Origin: Nocardioides pinisoli | GTDB taxonomy: Bacteria; Actinomycetota; Actinomycetes; Propionibacteriales; Nocardioidaceae | Direction: 5' to 3' | Assembly (NCBI RefSeq): GCF_024199985.1 | Contig: NZ_JANARS010000003.1 | Coordinates: 1 to 64,000, forward strand | Length of the DNA stretch: 64,000 nucleotides | Part shown: piece after piece, positions 53,730-63,976 of the stretch | Layout of the letters: each line of letters opens with the position of its first letter | Position numbering within the stretch: the first letter of the stretch is position 1 | The notes under the pieces: generated by a model | Databases searched by the model: none | What the model was told of the DNA's origin: nothing | Seen by the model: only the letters and a program-made list of their open reading frames with translations | Position numbers and translations under genes: made by a program

Positions 53730-54938
53730 ATGGCCATGCGGATCGTCGCCAGCCGGCCCGACCCGGCGATCCTGCGCCTGCCCTGGCACCTGCCGCTGGA
53801 GGAGTGGCCGGACGACGTCGTCATCCCGCTGCCCCGCGGCCTCTCGCGCCACGTCGTCCGGATCGTGCGGCTCGGCAGCAGCGTCTACGCCGTCAAGGAG
53901 ACCAACGACGACATCGCCTTCCGGGAGTACCGGATGCTGCGCGACCTGCAGCGCATGGGCATGCCGTCGGTCGTGCCGCAGGGCGTCGTCACCGGCCGAG
54001 AGGACCGCGACGGTGAGGACCTGCCCGCGGCCCTGATCACCCACCACCTGAAGTTCTCGCTGCCCTACCGCAGCCTCTTCAGCCGCGGGATGGACGCCGA
54101 GCACGTGCCGACGCTCATCGACGCCATCGTCGTGCTGCTGGTCCGGCTGCACCTCGGAGGCTTCTACTGGGGCGACGTGTCGCTGTCCAACGTGCTCTTC
54201 CGCCGCGACGCCGGCGCGCTCGCCGCCTACCTCGTGGACGCCGAGACCGGCGAGCTGCACGAGGCGGTCGGCGACCGGCTGCGCGACTACGACATCACCG
54301 TGGGCTGCGAGAACATCTTCGCCGAGCTGATGGACCTCAGCGCGAGCGGCGCGGTGCAGCGCCCCATCGACGGCTTCGAGATCATCGACCACCTCCGCTC
54401 GCGCTACGAGGCGCTGTGGCGCGAGCTGACCGACCTCGAGGAGTTCGGCGCCGACGAGATGTGGCGCATCGAGCGTCGCGTCGAGCGGCTCAACGACCTC
54501 GGCTTCGACGTCGACGAGCTCGACATCGTCACCGACCTCGGCGGCGACACCATCCGCATCCAGCCCAAGGTGGTGGACCTCGGGCACCACACCCGCGAGC
54601 TGCGCGACCTGACCGGCATGACGGTCGAGGACAACCAGGCGCGCAGGATCCTCAACGACATCGCGTCCTTCACCGCCCACTACGACCTCGGCCGCGAGGA
54701 CCGCCACGTCGTCGCCAGCCGCTGGATGCACGAGATCTTCGAGCCGATCATGGCGATGATCCCGCCCGACGCCACCGGCAAGCTCGAGCCGGCCGAGGTC
54801 TTCCACGAGATCCTCGAGCACCGCTGGTACCTCTCCGAGCAGGCCGGTCACGAGGTCGACATCCACGCGACCGCCAGCGACTACATCGACCGCTTCCTCA
54901 CGGCCAAGCCCGACGAGGCCATCACTGGTCAGGTGTGA
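53730..54938 (+). CDS. DUF4032 protein with lipopolysaccharide-kinase-like N-terminus
   Basis: The 402-aa protein has a degenerate kinase fold: VYAVKETNDDIAFREYRML (Lys and Glu of the ATP site), HLGGFYWGDVSLSNVLFRRD (catalytic-loop Asp/Asn) and YLVDAETGEL (metal-binding DxE). A DUF4032 region follows to the end. Actinobacteria carry one conserved copy of unknown role. The last 17 nt overlap the convergent metallophosphoesterase gene. Confidence 0.85.
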   Translation: MAMRIVASRPDPAILRLPWHLPLEEWPDDVVIPLPRGLSRHVVRIVRLGSSVYAVKETNDDIAFREYRMLRDLQRMGMPSVVPQGVVTGREDRDGEDLPAALITHHLKFSLPYRSLFSRGMDAEHVPTLIDAIVVLLVRLHLGGFYWGDVSLSNVLFRRDAGALAAYLVDAETGELHEAVGDRLRDYDITVGCENIFAELMDLSASGAVQRPIDGFEIIDHLRSRYEALWRELTDLEEFGADEMWRIERRVERLNDLGFDVDELDIVTDLGGDTIRIQPKVVDLGHHTRELRDLTGMTVEDNQARRILNDIASFTAHYDLGREDRHVVASRWMHEIFEPIMAMIPPDATGKLEPAEVFHEILEHRWYLSEQAGHEVDIHATASDYIDRFLTAKPDEAITGQV

Positions 54939-56475
54939 CCGGGGCAGGGGTGACCGGCTCCCACTCGCCGACCTGCCACGAGCCGTTGGTGCGCAGCCGC
55001 ACCCACTGGAGACCGACCGGCCGTCCGTCGGCGTAGGTGATCAGGCTGACCTCCGCGTCGCGGCGCGGCTTGCTGCCGAGCGCGATGGCGTACGCCGCCC
55101 CGCCCGTCGTGCCGGTGGTCCACGAGTAGCCGAGCGAGCCGTCCGCGGCTCCCGTGCCGTCCTCCCCCTCGACGGGGTCCGGGCCGCTCTGGACGTGGGT
55201 GTGGCCACCGACCACGAGGTCGACGCAGCCCCGGGCGAGCGCCTCGTCGCCGAGGTTGGCGTCGTGGACCAGCATCGTGCTGACCCGCTCGCCGTCGTCG
55301 GCCGCCTCGCAGGCGGCATCGGCGAGCCGGTCCCCCACCTCGTTGAAGCTCAGGCCCGTCTCGTCGCGCCAGTTGCCGAGCCCGCTGCTGCGGGGGTCGT
55401 CGACCCCGAGGAGGGTGCCACCCCACGGGGCGTCGACCACCTCCCCGTCGAGCATGGTCCACCCGAGGTCGGCGAGGTAGGTGCTGACGAAGGTGCCGTG
55501 GTCGTGGTTGCCCGCGACGCCGAAGCGATCCCAGTCCTCGAAGGCCGCGTGCACAGAGTCGAGGCTGAAGGCCTCCCACGGCTGGCCGGTCGAGGTGTCG
55601 TCGCCCGCGTCGAGCACCACGCTCGCCCCGGCGGCGTCACCGATGGCCCGTGCCACGCGGTCCATGCCGATGTTGTCGTGCCGGTCGCTGACCAGCAGGG
55701 CCACGGTCTCGCCCTCCTCGGGCGTGCGCAGGCCCCGCTCGGGGAGGTCGGCCGCCTCCTCCGCCGCGGTGGAGTAGAACTCCTTGCTCTTGTCGTAGGT
55801 GTCCACAGCGCTGAGCACCAGCCGCTTGCTCTGCGTCGTGACCAGGCCGGTGCGCACCTCGATGTCGCGCGCCTCCTCCGGGAGCGCGACACCGGGCCCG
55901 ACCAGCTCCTCCAGCGTCTGCCAGCTGCCCTGGCCCTTCTGCGTCGCCTCGTCGCGCTCCCACGGCTGCCACACCAGGAGCGGGAGCGTCAGCAGCAGGG
56001 CGAGGGCGAGCAGTCCCTGCCTCGTGCCGAGCCCCCGGAAGAGCTCGCCGCGGCGGTGGCGCCCCAGGAGCAGGAAGACCGCGACCGGCAGCAGCCCGAC
56101 CCCGAGGCCGCGCAGGACGGCCGACACGGCCATGTCCAGGACGACGCCCTGCACCTTGTCGATCGGCGCGGTCGGGTCACCGGCGATCAGCGCGTAGCGC
56201 TCGACCAGCTCCTCGATCGACCCGACCTCGGTCTTGCCCAGCGTCAGCCTCACCCCGAGCGGACCGACGTCGCGGAAGCGCAGGTCGGGCAGCAGCGGCC
56301 CGGTCTCGACGACGGCGTCGCGCGCCAGCGTGGGACGTACGACGGTGTCGTGGCCGACGAGGACCACGGTCCGGCTGCTGTTGAGGAACAGCGACACCGC
56401 GACGACCAGCCCGAGCGCGGTGCTGCCTGCGAGGAGCACCGCGCCGACGAGGAGCCGGCGTGGGGTGGAGCCCAT
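54922..56475 (-). CDS. membrane-anchored metallophosphoesterase
   Basis: The 517-aa protein has an N-terminal transmembrane helix (residues about 8-31), two further helices (about 125-178) and a C-terminal calcineurin-like phosphoesterase domain. Metal ligands appear as VSDRHDNIG, DAGDD, GNHDHGTF and GGHTHVQSG. The catalytic domain is likely outside the membrane. The substrate is unknown. It is 3 nt from the upstream rlmB stop, so it may be the third gene of the cysS-rlmB operon. Confidence 0.87.
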   Translation of the reverse strand: MGSTPRRLLVGAVLLAGSTALGLVVAVSLFLNSSRTVVLVGHDTVVRPTLARDAVVETGPLLPDLRFRDVGPLGVRLTLGKTEVGSIEELVERYALIAGDPTAPIDKVQGVVLDMAVSAVLRGLGVGLLPVAVFLLLGRHRRGELFRGLGTRQGLLALALLLTLPLLVWQPWERDEATQKGQGSWQTLEELVGPGVALPEEARDIEVRTGLVTTQSKRLVLSAVDTYDKSKEFYSTAAEEAADLPERGLRTPEEGETVALLVSDRHDNIGMDRVARAIGDAAGASVVLDAGDDTSTGQPWEAFSLDSVHAAFEDWDRFGVAGNHDHGTFVSTYLADLGWTMLDGEVVDAPWGGTLLGVDDPRSSGLGNWRDETGLSFNEVGDRLADAACEAADDGERVSTMLVHDANLGDEALARGCVDLVVGGHTHVQSGPDPVEGEDGTGAADGSLGYSWTTGTTGGAAYAIALGSKPRRDAEVSLITYADGRPVGLQWVRLRTNGSWQVGEWEPVTPAPVTPDQ

Positions 56476-56477
56476 GG

Positions 56478-57434
56478 CTACAGGCGTGCCTGCGAGATCG
56501 CGTAGAGGGCGACCGAGGCGGCCACCCCGGCGTTGAGCGACTCGAGCTGTCCGGCCATCGGGATCGACACGACCTGGTCGCACGTCTCCGCGACCAGACG
56601 GCTCAGCCCCTTGCCCTCGGACCCGACGACCACCACCAGCGGGCCCTCGGCCAGGCCGCCGGGCGCGACGAGCTCGGGGAGCGAGATGTCGCCGTCGGCC
56701 GCGAGGCCCACGACCATGCAGCCCGCGTCCTGGTAGGCCTTGAGCTGGCGGGTGAGGTTGACCGTCTGGGCGATGGGGAGGCGCGCGGCAGCGCCTGCGC
56801 TGGTCTTCCACGCCGAGGCGGTCATGCCGGCCGCCCGTCGCTCCGGGATCAGCACGCCGTGCGCCCCGAAGCCGGCCGCCGAGCGCACGACCGCACCCAG
56901 GTTGCGCGGGTCGGTGACCGAGTCGAGGGCGACGACCAGCGCCGGCTCCTTCGCCTCGGCAGCACGCTCGAGCAGGTCGTCGGCGTGGGCGTACTCGTAG
57001 GCCGGCAGCCGCGCCGCGAGGCCCTGGTGGACGGCGCCCCCGGTCATCCGGTCCATCTCGTTGCGGGTCACTTCGAGCAGGGTCAGGCCCTGCTCGGCGG
57101 CGAGCTTGAACGCCTCGCGCATCCGGCCGTCGCGCTCCGCGCCCTCGGCGACGTAGATGCCCGCGACCGGCACGCCGGCCTGCAGCAGCTCGACGACCGA
57201 GTTGCGCCCGGCGGCCCACTCGGCGTCGGAGGTCGTCCGGCGCTTCGGGCGGGTCGACTTGTCGCGCTCGGCGCGCTTGGCCGCCTTGTGCGCCTGGTGG
57301 TAGGGGCGATCCTTGGCCTTGGGCGTGGGCCCGCGGCCCTCGAGACCCCGGCGCACGCGTCCGCCCGAGCCGGCCGTGGGGTTGCCCTTGCCGGTCTTCT
57401 TGATGGCGCCCTTGCGCTTGGAATTGCCTGCCAC
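56478..57434 (-). CDS. rlmB: RlmB, 23S rRNA 2'-O-methyltransferase (SpoU family)
   Basis: The 318-aa protein has a basic, Lys/Arg-rich N-terminal extension (first 60 residues), a substrate-binding domain (AAGRNSVVELLQAG) and a SPOUT catalytic domain with the three SpoU motifs: LDSVTDPRNLGAVVRSAAGFGA, VVVVGSEGKGLSRLV and IPMAGQLESLNAGVAASVALY. It methylates a guanosine of 23S rRNA (position 2251 in E. coli numbering). The GTG lies just downstream of the cysS stop, consistent with the conserved cysS-rlmB operon. Confidence 0.93.
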   Translation of the reverse strand: MAGNSKRKGAIKKTGKGNPTAGSGGRVRRGLEGRGPTPKAKDRPYHQAHKAAKRAERDKSTRPKRRTTSDAEWAAGRNSVVELLQAGVPVAGIYVAEGAERDGRMREAFKLAAEQGLTLLEVTRNEMDRMTGGAVHQGLAARLPAYEYAHADDLLERAAEAKEPALVVALDSVTDPRNLGAVVRSAAGFGAHGVLIPERRAAGMTASAWKTSAGAAARLPIAQTVNLTRQLKAYQDAGCMVVGLAADGDISLPELVAPGGLAEGPLVVVVGSEGKGLSRLVAETCDQVVSIPMAGQLESLNAGVAASVALYAISQARL

Positions 57435-57435
57435 G

Positions 57436-58851
57436 TCACACGCTCCCTGCATTGATCGACCACCGTGGGCCGGCCGGGGTGTCCTCGACCTCGAGCCCGG
57501 CGTTCTTGATCTGGTCACGGATGGTGTCCGCGCGCGCCCAGTCCTTGGTCTCGCGGGCGGCTGCGCGCTCGGCGAGCAGCCCCTGGACGAGGACGTCGAC
57601 CACGGCCGTCAGCCGGTCGTCGGCCCCGCCGGTGGGCCACGCCTCGTCGGCCGGGTTGAGCCCGAGGACGTCGAGCATGGCGATGACCTCGCCGAACTTC
57701 TGGCCGAGCGCGTCCGAGGCCCCGTCGGCGAGCAGGCGGTTGCCCTCGCGCACCGAGTCGTGGATGACCGCCACCGCGGCGGGGGTGCCGAGGTCGTCGT
57801 CCATCGCCTCGCGGAACGTGTCGGGCACCGAGGCGAACCACGTGCCCACGACCGGGGCGGCGCGGTCGAGGAAGTCCTCGATGCGCCGGAACGCCTTGGC
57901 CGACTCCTCGAGCGCCTCGAAGCTGAACTCGACGTGCGAGCGGTAGTGGGCCGCGACGATGTAGTAGCGCAGCTCGATGCCCCGCACGCGCTCGAGCACC
58001 GACGGGATGAGCATCGAGTTGCCCAGCGACTTGCTCATCTTCTCGCCGGCGGTGGTGATCCAGGCGTTGTGCAGCCAGTACGACGCGAACGGGCGGCCCG
58101 CAGCACGCGACTGGGCCTGCTCGTTCTCGTGGTGCGGGAAGCGGAGGTCGACGCCGCCGCCGTGGATGTCGAAGGCGGGGCCGAGGTACTTCCCGGCCAT
58201 CGCCGAGCACTCGATGTGCCACCCGGGCCTTCCCCGACCCCACGGGGAGGGCCAGGAGGCGGTCTCCGGCTCCTTCCCCAACTTCTGGCCCTTCCACAGG
58301 GCGAAGTCGCGCGGGTCGCGCTTGCCGCGCGGGTCGGCGTCACCGGCGGGCTCCATGTCCTCCACCCGCTGGCGGGTCAGCTCGCCGTAGGCCGACCAGC
58401 TGCGCACGTCGAAGTAGACGTCGCCACTGCCGTCCTCGGCAGCGTACGCGTGGCCGCGCGCGATGAGCTGCTCGATCAGCTCGACGATCTCCGGGACGTG
58501 CCCGGTCGCTCCCGGCTCGTAGGTCGGCGGCAGCACGTTGATGGCGGCCAGGGCCGCGTCGAGCTCGCGCTTCATCGCCGAGGCGAGGGCGTACCAGTGG
58601 ACGCCCTGCTCGGCCGCCTTGGCCAGGATCTTGTCGTCGATGTCGGTGACGTTGCGGATGAAGTCGACCTCGTGGCCGGTGGCGGCGAGCCAGCGGCGGA
58701 GCACGTCGAAGTTGACCGCCGACCGCACGTGCCCGACGTGCGGCTCCGACTGCACGGTCAGCCCGCACACGTAGATGCCGGCCCGGCCCGGGGTGAGCGG
58801 GACGAAGTCGCGGGTCTCGCGCGTCGCGGTGTCGTGGAGCCTCAGAGTCAC
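57436..58851 (-). CDS. cysS: cysteinyl-tRNA synthetase
   Basis: The 471-aa class I synthetase has the HIGH motif as PHVGHVRS, the zinc ligands CGLTV and WHIECSAM followed by [14 protein letters not shown], and the KMSKS loop as [11 protein letters not shown]. Length is usual. It precedes rlmB as in many actinobacteria. GTG is the start at the edge of the conserved N-terminus [12 protein letters not shown]. Confidence 0.96.
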   Translation of the reverse strand: MTLRLHDTATRETRDFVPLTPGRAGIYVCGLTVQSEPHVGHVRSAVNFDVLRRWLAATGHEVDFIRNVTDIDDKILAKAAEQGVHWYALASAMKRELDAALAAINVLPPTYEPGATGHVPEIVELIEQLIARGHAYAAEDGSGDVYFDVRSWSAYGELTRQRVEDMEPAGDADPRGKRDPRDFALWKGQKLGKEPETASWPSPWGRGRPGWHIECSAMAGKYLGPAFDIHGGGVDLRFPHHENEQAQSRAAGRPFASYWLHNAWITTAGEKMSKSLGNSMLIPSVLERVRGIELRYYIVAAHYRSHVEFSFEALEESAKAFRRIEDFLDRAAPVVGTWFASVPDTFREAMDDDLGTPAAVAVIHDSVREGNRLLADGASDALGQKFGEVIAMLDVLGLNPADEAWPTGGADDRLTAVVDVLVQGLLAERAAARETKDWARADTIRDQIKNAGLEVEDTPAGPRWSINAGSV

Positions 58852-58961
58852 CGGGCAAGTCTAGGGTGACCGGGTCGATCCCCCGGCTTCGTCGGCGGTC
58901 GCGCTCCCGCGGGCCGTGTGACTCCTGAGACGTGTGGGACATTCCGGGTTATCGTCGACCG

Positions 58962-60164
58962 GTGCTCCGACGTGTCGCGGTCCTCGCCCTCCCCCTCCTG
59001 CTGGCCACCCCGTTCGCCCCGGCGGCGACCGCGGCCGACGAGCCCTCGGCCAGGCAGCGCGCGACGCCGCAGGTCGACCTCACGTCGTGGAGCAGCTACC
59101 GCGACCTCAAGACCGGCCAGCGCACGGGCCTCAAGCTGGGCCGCGGCCAGGTGTCCCTGCTGCGCGCCAGGCCGCGCACCGTCGCCGGCAAGGCCTACGA
59201 GGCCGGCACCTGGACCTCCCCCTGGGCCTCGCCGGGCTTCGGCGCGACCGCGGTCATCCCGTCGTGGGAGGCCACCACGCCCGGTCGCACCCTGGTGCGC
59301 GTCGAGCTCCGAGCGCAGGACGCCAGCGGGCGCACCGGCACCTGGGACACCGTCGCCGACTGGGCGCGCACCGACCGTCCCGTCCCCCGCCGGACCTACT
59401 CCGGCCAGACCGACGACCTCGGCCGCGTCAGCGCCGACACCTGGTTCGCCACCTCCGCCGTGACGTCGTACCAGCTCCGGGTCACCCTCATGCGGCCGAA
59501 GGGGTCGAGCAAGGCGGTCAGCCTCGAGCGCGTCGGCGCGGTCGCCTCCGCCGACGCCTCGGCGGCCCGTCCCACCTCGCAGCCCGGCCCGGCGGCCGGC
59601 ACCGTGCTGCCCGTCCCGACCTACTCGCAGATGGTCCACAGCGGCCACTACCCCGCCTGGGGCGGTGGCGGCGAGGCCTGGTGCTCCCCCACCTCGCTCG
59701 CGATGGTGCTCGCCTACCACGGCATCGCCCCCACGCCCACCGGCATCACCGCCGGCCACGCGGACGCCGTCGTCGACCACACCGCCAAGATGGTCTACGA
59801 CCACGGCTACCGCGGCACCGGCAACTGGGCCTTCAACACCGCCTACGCCGCGACCCTCGTCGGCGGCGACTCCTACGTCACCCGCATGCGCGACCTCCGC
59901 GAGGCCGAGGACTTCATCGCCGCCGGCGTGCCCCTGATCGTGTCGATCGCCTTCGGGCGCAACCAGCTCGCCGGCGCCCCGATCTCGGCGAGCAACGGCC
60001 ACCTGTTGGTCGTCGTCGGCTTCGAGGCCGACGGCGACGTCGTGGTCAACGACCCCGCCGGCGCGACCAACGCCGAGGTGCGCCGCGTCTACGACCGCGC
60101 CCAGTTCGAGCGGATCTGGATCGCCGCCTCCGGCGGGACGGCGTACGTCGTCCGCAACAGCTGA
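58962..60164 (+). CDS. secreted C39-family peptidase
   Basis: The 400-aa protein has a signal peptide (LRRVAVLALPLLLATPFAPAATA), an N-terminal beta-rich domain of about 190 residues and a C39-like cysteine peptidase domain. The peptidase core shows WCSPTSLAMVLAYHGIA (Cys nucleophile), GHLLVVVGFEADGDVVVNDPAG (His and Asp). The family is secreted and of unknown substrate. GTG 58962 gives a normal signal peptide; a GTG at 58932 would lengthen it by ten residues. Confidence 0.85.
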   Translation: MLRRVAVLALPLLLATPFAPAATAADEPSARQRATPQVDLTSWSSYRDLKTGQRTGLKLGRGQVSLLRARPRTVAGKAYEAGTWTSPWASPGFGATAVIPSWEATTPGRTLVRVELRAQDASGRTGTWDTVADWARTDRPVPRRTYSGQTDDLGRVSADTWFATSAVTSYQLRVTLMRPKGSSKAVSLERVGAVASADASAARPTSQPGPAAGTVLPVPTYSQMVHSGHYPAWGGGGEAWCSPTSLAMVLAYHGIAPTPTGITAGHADAVVDHTAKMVYDHGYRGTGNWAFNTAYAATLVGGDSYVTRMRDLREAEDFIAAGVPLIVSIAFGRNQLAGAPISASNGHLLVVVGFEADGDVVVNDPAGATNAEVRRVYDRAQFERIWIAASGGTAYVVRNS

Positions 60165-60182
60165 GCGGTCCCGCTGCGGGGC

Positions 60183-61700
60183 TCAGACCGCGCTGAACTC
60201 CACCGTGTGCCAGCCGGTGGCCCCGTCGGGGTCCGGGGAGCGGAGGACGCTCGTCTGGGTCTCGCCGTCCTTGCCGGTCGCCCGGACCCGGACCTCGTGG
60301 TCGCCCTCGGGCACGTCGATCGTCGCCCTCCACTGCACCCAGGTGTCCACCGACGGGACGCCGCCGAGCTCGGCCGGGGTCCACGCACCGCCGTCGACCT
60401 GCACCTCGACGGAGTCGATGCCGGTGTGCTGGTGCCAGGCCACGCCGCCGAACGACACGGCGCCGGTCGGCACCTCGTCGCCCGCGCGGGGTACGTCGAT
60501 GCGCGAGGCGATCTTGACCGGCCCCTCGGCGGACCAGCCCTTGGTCGTCCAGTAGCCGGTCGACCGGGCGAACGTGCTCACCTCGAGGTCGACGACCCAC
60601 TTGGTCGCCGACACGTAGCCGTAGAGGCCCGGCACGATCGTGCGCACCGGGAAGCCGTGCTCGATGGGCAGCGGGCGACCGTTCATCGCGACGGCGAGCA
60701 TGGCGTGGCGGTCGTCGGTCAGCGCCTCGAGGGGCGTCGCGCAGGTCCAGCCGTCGTGGGAGGTCTGGAGCACGCAGTCGGCGTCGTCGGAGACCCCGAG
60801 GCCCGCCAGCAGGTCGGCGATCCGGATGCCGCTCCAGCGGGCGTTGCCCACCAGGTCGCCGCCGACCTCGTTGCTCACGCAGCTGAGCGTGATCCACGCC
60901 TCCGTCATCCGGCGCGCGACGAGGTCGGAGTAGGTAAGCGTGAGCTCGCGGTCGACCATCCCGTGGATGCGCAGCGACCAGTCCTCGGGCTCGATGGTCG
61001 GCTTCGCGATGGTCGTGTCGATCAGGTAGAAGTCCTCGTCGGGCGTCTGCCACGGGGTGATCCCGGCCAGCCCGACGGAGGTGCCGGCCGGGGGCTGGCG
61101 CCGGGTCACCCCGGGGATGCGCAGCAGCCGGCGACTCACCTCGACGTGACGGCGCCCCGCACCGACCAGGCGTCCCGCGACGGCGATGCCGACCGCCGCG
61201 ACCGAGACGGCGCCGGCGACCATGAGGAAGACGCGTCGCTCGTGCGACTCCAGCTCGGGCCGCCGCCGACCCCGGTCGAGGGCGTCGGTGAGGGCCGAGT
61301 GCAGGGTCACCCAGGTGAGCAGGCCGACCGCGACCGGCAAGGCGTCGACCGCGCCGGCTCCCCGCTGGCTCAGCACGGCGGCCAGGCCCAGCCCAGCGAG
61401 CGGGAACCAGACGAGCAGCGGCCGGTACCACCCGCCGCGACCGAGCTCGCCGGCGAGCGCGAAGAGGCCCAGCAGCAGGAGCAGGATGACGCCGATCAGG
61501 AACGGCTTGTCGAGGTGGCCCAGCACGGCGATGGCACGCTCGGCCACCGGTCCGGGCGTGAGCCGGATGACCCCCTCGGCCACCGCGACGACCGGCGCGT
61601 CCCGGATGGTGAGCACCATCGCGGTCGCATAGCTGGTCGCCAGACCGGCGAGACCGGCCAGCACTCCGGCGAGCACCCAGGGAGGACGGCGAGCGGTCAC
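60183..61700 (-). CDS. membrane-anchored sulfite-oxidase-type molybdopterin oxidoreductase
   Basis: The 505-aa protein has four or five transmembrane helices in the first 190 residues, then an Oxidored_molyb (SUOX fold) domain with the Mo-ligating Cys in [35 protein letters not shown], and a C-terminal Mo-co dimerisation domain ([17 protein letters not shown]). The catalytic domain is likely outside the cell. Members oxidise sulfite or reduce sulfoxides; the substrate is unknown. It is convergent with the peptidase gene. Confidence 0.87.
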   Translation of the reverse strand: MTARRPPWVLAGVLAGLAGLATSYATAMVLTIRDAPVVAVAEGVIRLTPGPVAERAIAVLGHLDKPFLIGVILLLLLGLFALAGELGRGGWYRPLLVWFPLAGLGLAAVLSQRGAGAVDALPVAVGLLTWVTLHSALTDALDRGRRRPELESHERRVFLMVAGAVSVAAVGIAVAGRLVGAGRRHVEVSRRLLRIPGVTRRQPPAGTSVGLAGITPWQTPDEDFYLIDTTIAKPTIEPEDWSLRIHGMVDRELTLTYSDLVARRMTEAWITLSCVSNEVGGDLVGNARWSGIRIADLLAGLGVSDDADCVLQTSHDGWTCATPLEALTDDRHAMLAVAMNGRPLPIEHGFPVRTIVPGLYGYVSATKWVVDLEVSTFARSTGYWTTKGWSAEGPVKIASRIDVPRAGDEVPTGAVSFGGVAWHQHTGIDSVEVQVDGGAWTPAELGGVPSVDTWVQWRATIDVPEGDHEVRVRATGKDGETQTSVLRSPDPDGATGWHTVEFSAV

Positions 61701-61736
61701 GGCACCATTGTGACGGGCGTCCGGCATGATGCCGAC

Positions 61737-62222
61737 GTGACCTCCCCTCCTCCCGTCCCGCGGATCGGCATCGGCACCGACGTGCACCGGCTCGTCGCTG
61801 GCGTCCCCATGCACCTCGCGGGCCTGGCCTGGCCGGACGAGCCGGCCGGTCTCGAGGGCCACTCCGACGCCGACGTGGCGGCCCATGCGGCGTGCGACGC
61901 CCTCTTCTCCGCCGCCGGGATCGGCGACCTGGGCAGCAACTTCGGCACGTCCGCACCGGAGTGGGCGGGCGCGTCGGGGGCCACGCTCCTGGCGGAGACC
62001 GCGCGCCGGGTGCGCGCCCAGGGCTGGGAGATCGGCAACGTCGCCGTGCAGGTCATCGGCAACGTCCCCCGGCTGGGCCCGCGCCGCGACGAGGCCGTCG
62101 CGGCGCTCTCGGCAGCCCTCGGGGCTCCGGTCAGCCTGTCCGCCACCACCACCGACGGCCTCGGGCTGACCGGCCGCGGCGAGGGCGTGGCCGCGATCGC
62201 CACCGCGCTCCTCACCCGCTGA
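61737..62222 (+). CDS. ispF: IspF, 2-C-methyl-D-erythritol 2,4-cyclodiphosphate synthase
   Basis: The 161-aa protein shows the metal ligands GIGTDVHRL and GHSDADV, then GDLGSNFGT and the C-terminal [16 protein letters not shown]. It makes the cyclic diphosphate intermediate of the MEP isoprenoid pathway. GTG 61737 begins the conserved N-terminus. It lies 8 nt before ispD, so the two MEP genes are an operon, here in the order ispF-ispD. Confidence 0.95.
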   Translation: MTSPPPVPRIGIGTDVHRLVAGVPMHLAGLAWPDEPAGLEGHSDADVAAHAACDALFSAAGIGDLGSNFGTSAPEWAGASGATLLAETARRVRAQGWEIGNVAVQVIGNVPRLGPRRDEAVAALSAALGAPVSLSATTTDGLGLTGRGEGVAAIATALLTR

Positions 62223-62230
62223 GGAGCGCC

Positions 62231-62914
62231 GTGTCCACCGCTGTCGTCATCCTCGCCGCCGGCTCCGGCAGCCGCGTCGGAGCCGCGGTCAACAAGGTCC
62301 TCCTGCCGCTGCGCGGGGTCCCCGTGCTGGTGTGGTCGGTGCGCGACGCGCTCGCGCTGCCCGACGTACTCCGCCTCGTGCTCGTCGTGCGCCCCGAGGA
62401 CCGCTCAGCGGTCGAGTCGGCCGTCGCCCCGCACCTCGCCGACCGCGAGGTGCACGTGGTCGACGGTGGCGCGACCCGGCATGCGTCGGAGTTGGCCGCC
62501 CTGCGGGTGCTGGCCCCCGAGATCGAGGCGGGCGAGGTCGACGTGGTGGTCGTCCACGACGGCGCCCGGCCGCTGGCGGGGCTTCCCCTGTGGCAGGCCG
62601 TGGTCACCGCCGCCCGCCAGGTGGGCGGCGCGATCCCGGTGGTCCCGGTGACGGGGCTGGTCGGCGTCGACCTCGGCCCCGTCGACGCGAGCGTGGGCGG
62701 CGTGCAGACGCCGCAGGCCTTCCGCGCTCGCGACGTGCTGGCCGCCTACCGCGCGGCGGCGGACGACGGGTTCGAGGGCACCGACACCTCGGCCTGCGTC
62801 GCTGCCTACCGCGACGTCGACGTGGCAGCGGTCGCCGGCAGCCCGCTCAACCTCAAGGTCACCTTCCCCGAGGACGTCGCGCTCGCGGAGGAGCTCAGCC
62901 CGACCGGGCCGTGA
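62231..62914 (+). CDS. ispD: IspD, 2-C-methyl-D-erythritol 4-phosphate cytidylyltransferase
   Basis: The 227-aa enzyme has the CTP-binding [34 protein letters not shown] and [18 protein letters not shown] motifs followed by [10 protein letters not shown]. It activates methylerythritol phosphate with CTP. GAGGAG is the ribosome site. The last 20 nt overlap the convergent IspD-like gene. Confidence 0.94.
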   Translation: MSTAVVILAAGSGSRVGAAVNKVLLPLRGVPVLVWSVRDALALPDVLRLVLVVRPEDRSAVESAVAPHLADREVHVVDGGATRHASELAALRVLAPEIEAGEVDVVVVHDGARPLAGLPLWQAVVTAARQVGGAIPVVPVTGLVGVDLGPVDASVGGVQTPQAFRARDVLAAYRAAADDGFEGTDTSACVAAYRDVDVAAVAGSPLNLKVTFPEDVALAEELSPTGP

Positions 62915-63488
62915 ACGCGTCGAGGAGGCGTACGTCGTCGGGCGAGGACACCCGCCTGGCCTCGGGGGGCGCCTCCACCGTCTCCACCGCGTGACCGGCC
63001 GCGGCCAGGTCGGCGACGGCTCGGGCCAGGTCGGTCGACGGCGGGCCGGGAAGCGACGCGAGGACCGCGGCGGGGATGACGAGCGGGGACGCGACGGCGA
63101 GGAGGGCGTCGCGGTCGAGCGTCTCGCCGACCACCTGCCCCGCGTCGCCGTCGGCCAGCACCTTCACGGTGTCGGTCACCGGGCGGACGCCGACCACCGG
63201 ACGGCCCGTCGCACGCGCGCGCTCGAGGCAGGCGCCGATGAACGCGGCCGGGGTCATCGGGCACAGCGAGTCGTGGAGCACGAGGTCCTCCCCGGACTCG
63301 ACGAGCGCCTCCCAGGGGACGGTCGCGTCGACGAGGTCGACCCCGGAGTCGCCGAGTGCCCAGGCCGCGCAGGCCACCAGCGCCTCCCCGTGGATGAGCG
63401 CGTAGGGCAGGCTCCCGCGCCCCTCGTCCAGAACGAGACCGAGGCCCCGGGGAACGTCGTCCCAGGGGCCTCGGTCAGCGTCGTCCAC
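62895..63488 (-). CDS. degenerate IspD-like protein
   Basis: The 197-aa protein resembles Isp[21 protein letters not shown] parallels the HDGARPL region, and [15 protein letters not shown] parallels the substrate-binding PVTDT motif. The N-terminal CTP-binding loop (LAAGxGxRxG) is absent, as is the catalytic Lys/Arg of that loop, so cytidylyltransferase activity is unlikely. It is 2 nt from carD on the same strand; similar genes are, as I recall, found next to carD in Nocardioides. A regulatory or scaffold role is possible. Confidence 0.75.
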   Translation of the reverse strand: MDDADRGPWDDVPRGLGLVLDEGRGSLPYALIHGEALVACAAWALGDSGVDLVDATVPWEALVESGEDLVLHDSLCPMTPAAFIGACLERARATGRPVVGVRPVTDTVKVLADGDAGQVVGETLDRDALLAVASPLVIPAAVLASLPGPPSTDLARAVADLAAAGHAVETVEAPPEARRVSSPDDVRLLDAFTARSG

Positions 63489-63490
63489 GC

Positions 63491-63976
63491 TCAGGAGGCG
63501 AGCACCTCGTCGAGCATGGCCTCGGCCTTGTCCTCGTTGGTCTTCTCGGCGAGCGCGAGCTCGGAGACCAGGATCTGGCGGGCCTTGGCGAGCATGCGCT
63601 TCTCGCCGGCGGAGAGGCCGCGGTCACGCTCGCGGCGCCACAGGTCGCGCACGACCTCCGACACCTTCATCACGTCACCGGAGTGCAGCTTCTCCAGGTT
63701 GGCCTTGTAGCGGCGCGACCAGTTGGTCGGCTCCTCGACGTGGGCCGCGCGCAGCACGTCGAAGACGCGGTCGAGGCCCTCCTTGTCGACGACGTCGCGG
63801 ACGCCGACGAGATCGAGGTTGCAGGCCGGGACGCGCACGACCAGGTCCTGCTGTGCGACGATCCTGAGGACGAGGTACTGCCGGTCCTCTCCCTTGATCG
63901 TCCGCATCTCGATGTCCTCGATGACCGCGGCCCCGTGATTGGGATAGACGACCGTTTCGCCAACGGTGAAAGTCAT
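63491..63976 (-). CDS. carD: CarD-family RNA polymerase-binding transcription factor
   Basis: The 161-aa protein has the N-terminal CarD/TRCF RNAP-interaction domain ([27 protein letters not shown]) and a C-terminal helical DNA-binding domain ([29 protein letters not shown]). It stabilises open promoter complexes and regulates rRNA transcription in actinobacteria. The start codon has an AGGGGAA ribosome site. Only 24 nt of upstream sequence lie in the window, so its promoter cannot be seen. Confidence 0.96.
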   Translation of the reverse strand: MTFTVGETVVYPNHGAAVIEDIEMRTIKGEDRQYLVLRIVAQQDLVVRVPACNLDLVGVRDVVDKEGLDRVFDVLRAAHVEEPTNWSRRYKANLEKLHSGDVMKVSEVVRDLWRRERDRGLSAGEKRMLAKARQILVSELALAEKTNEDKAEAMLDEVLAS

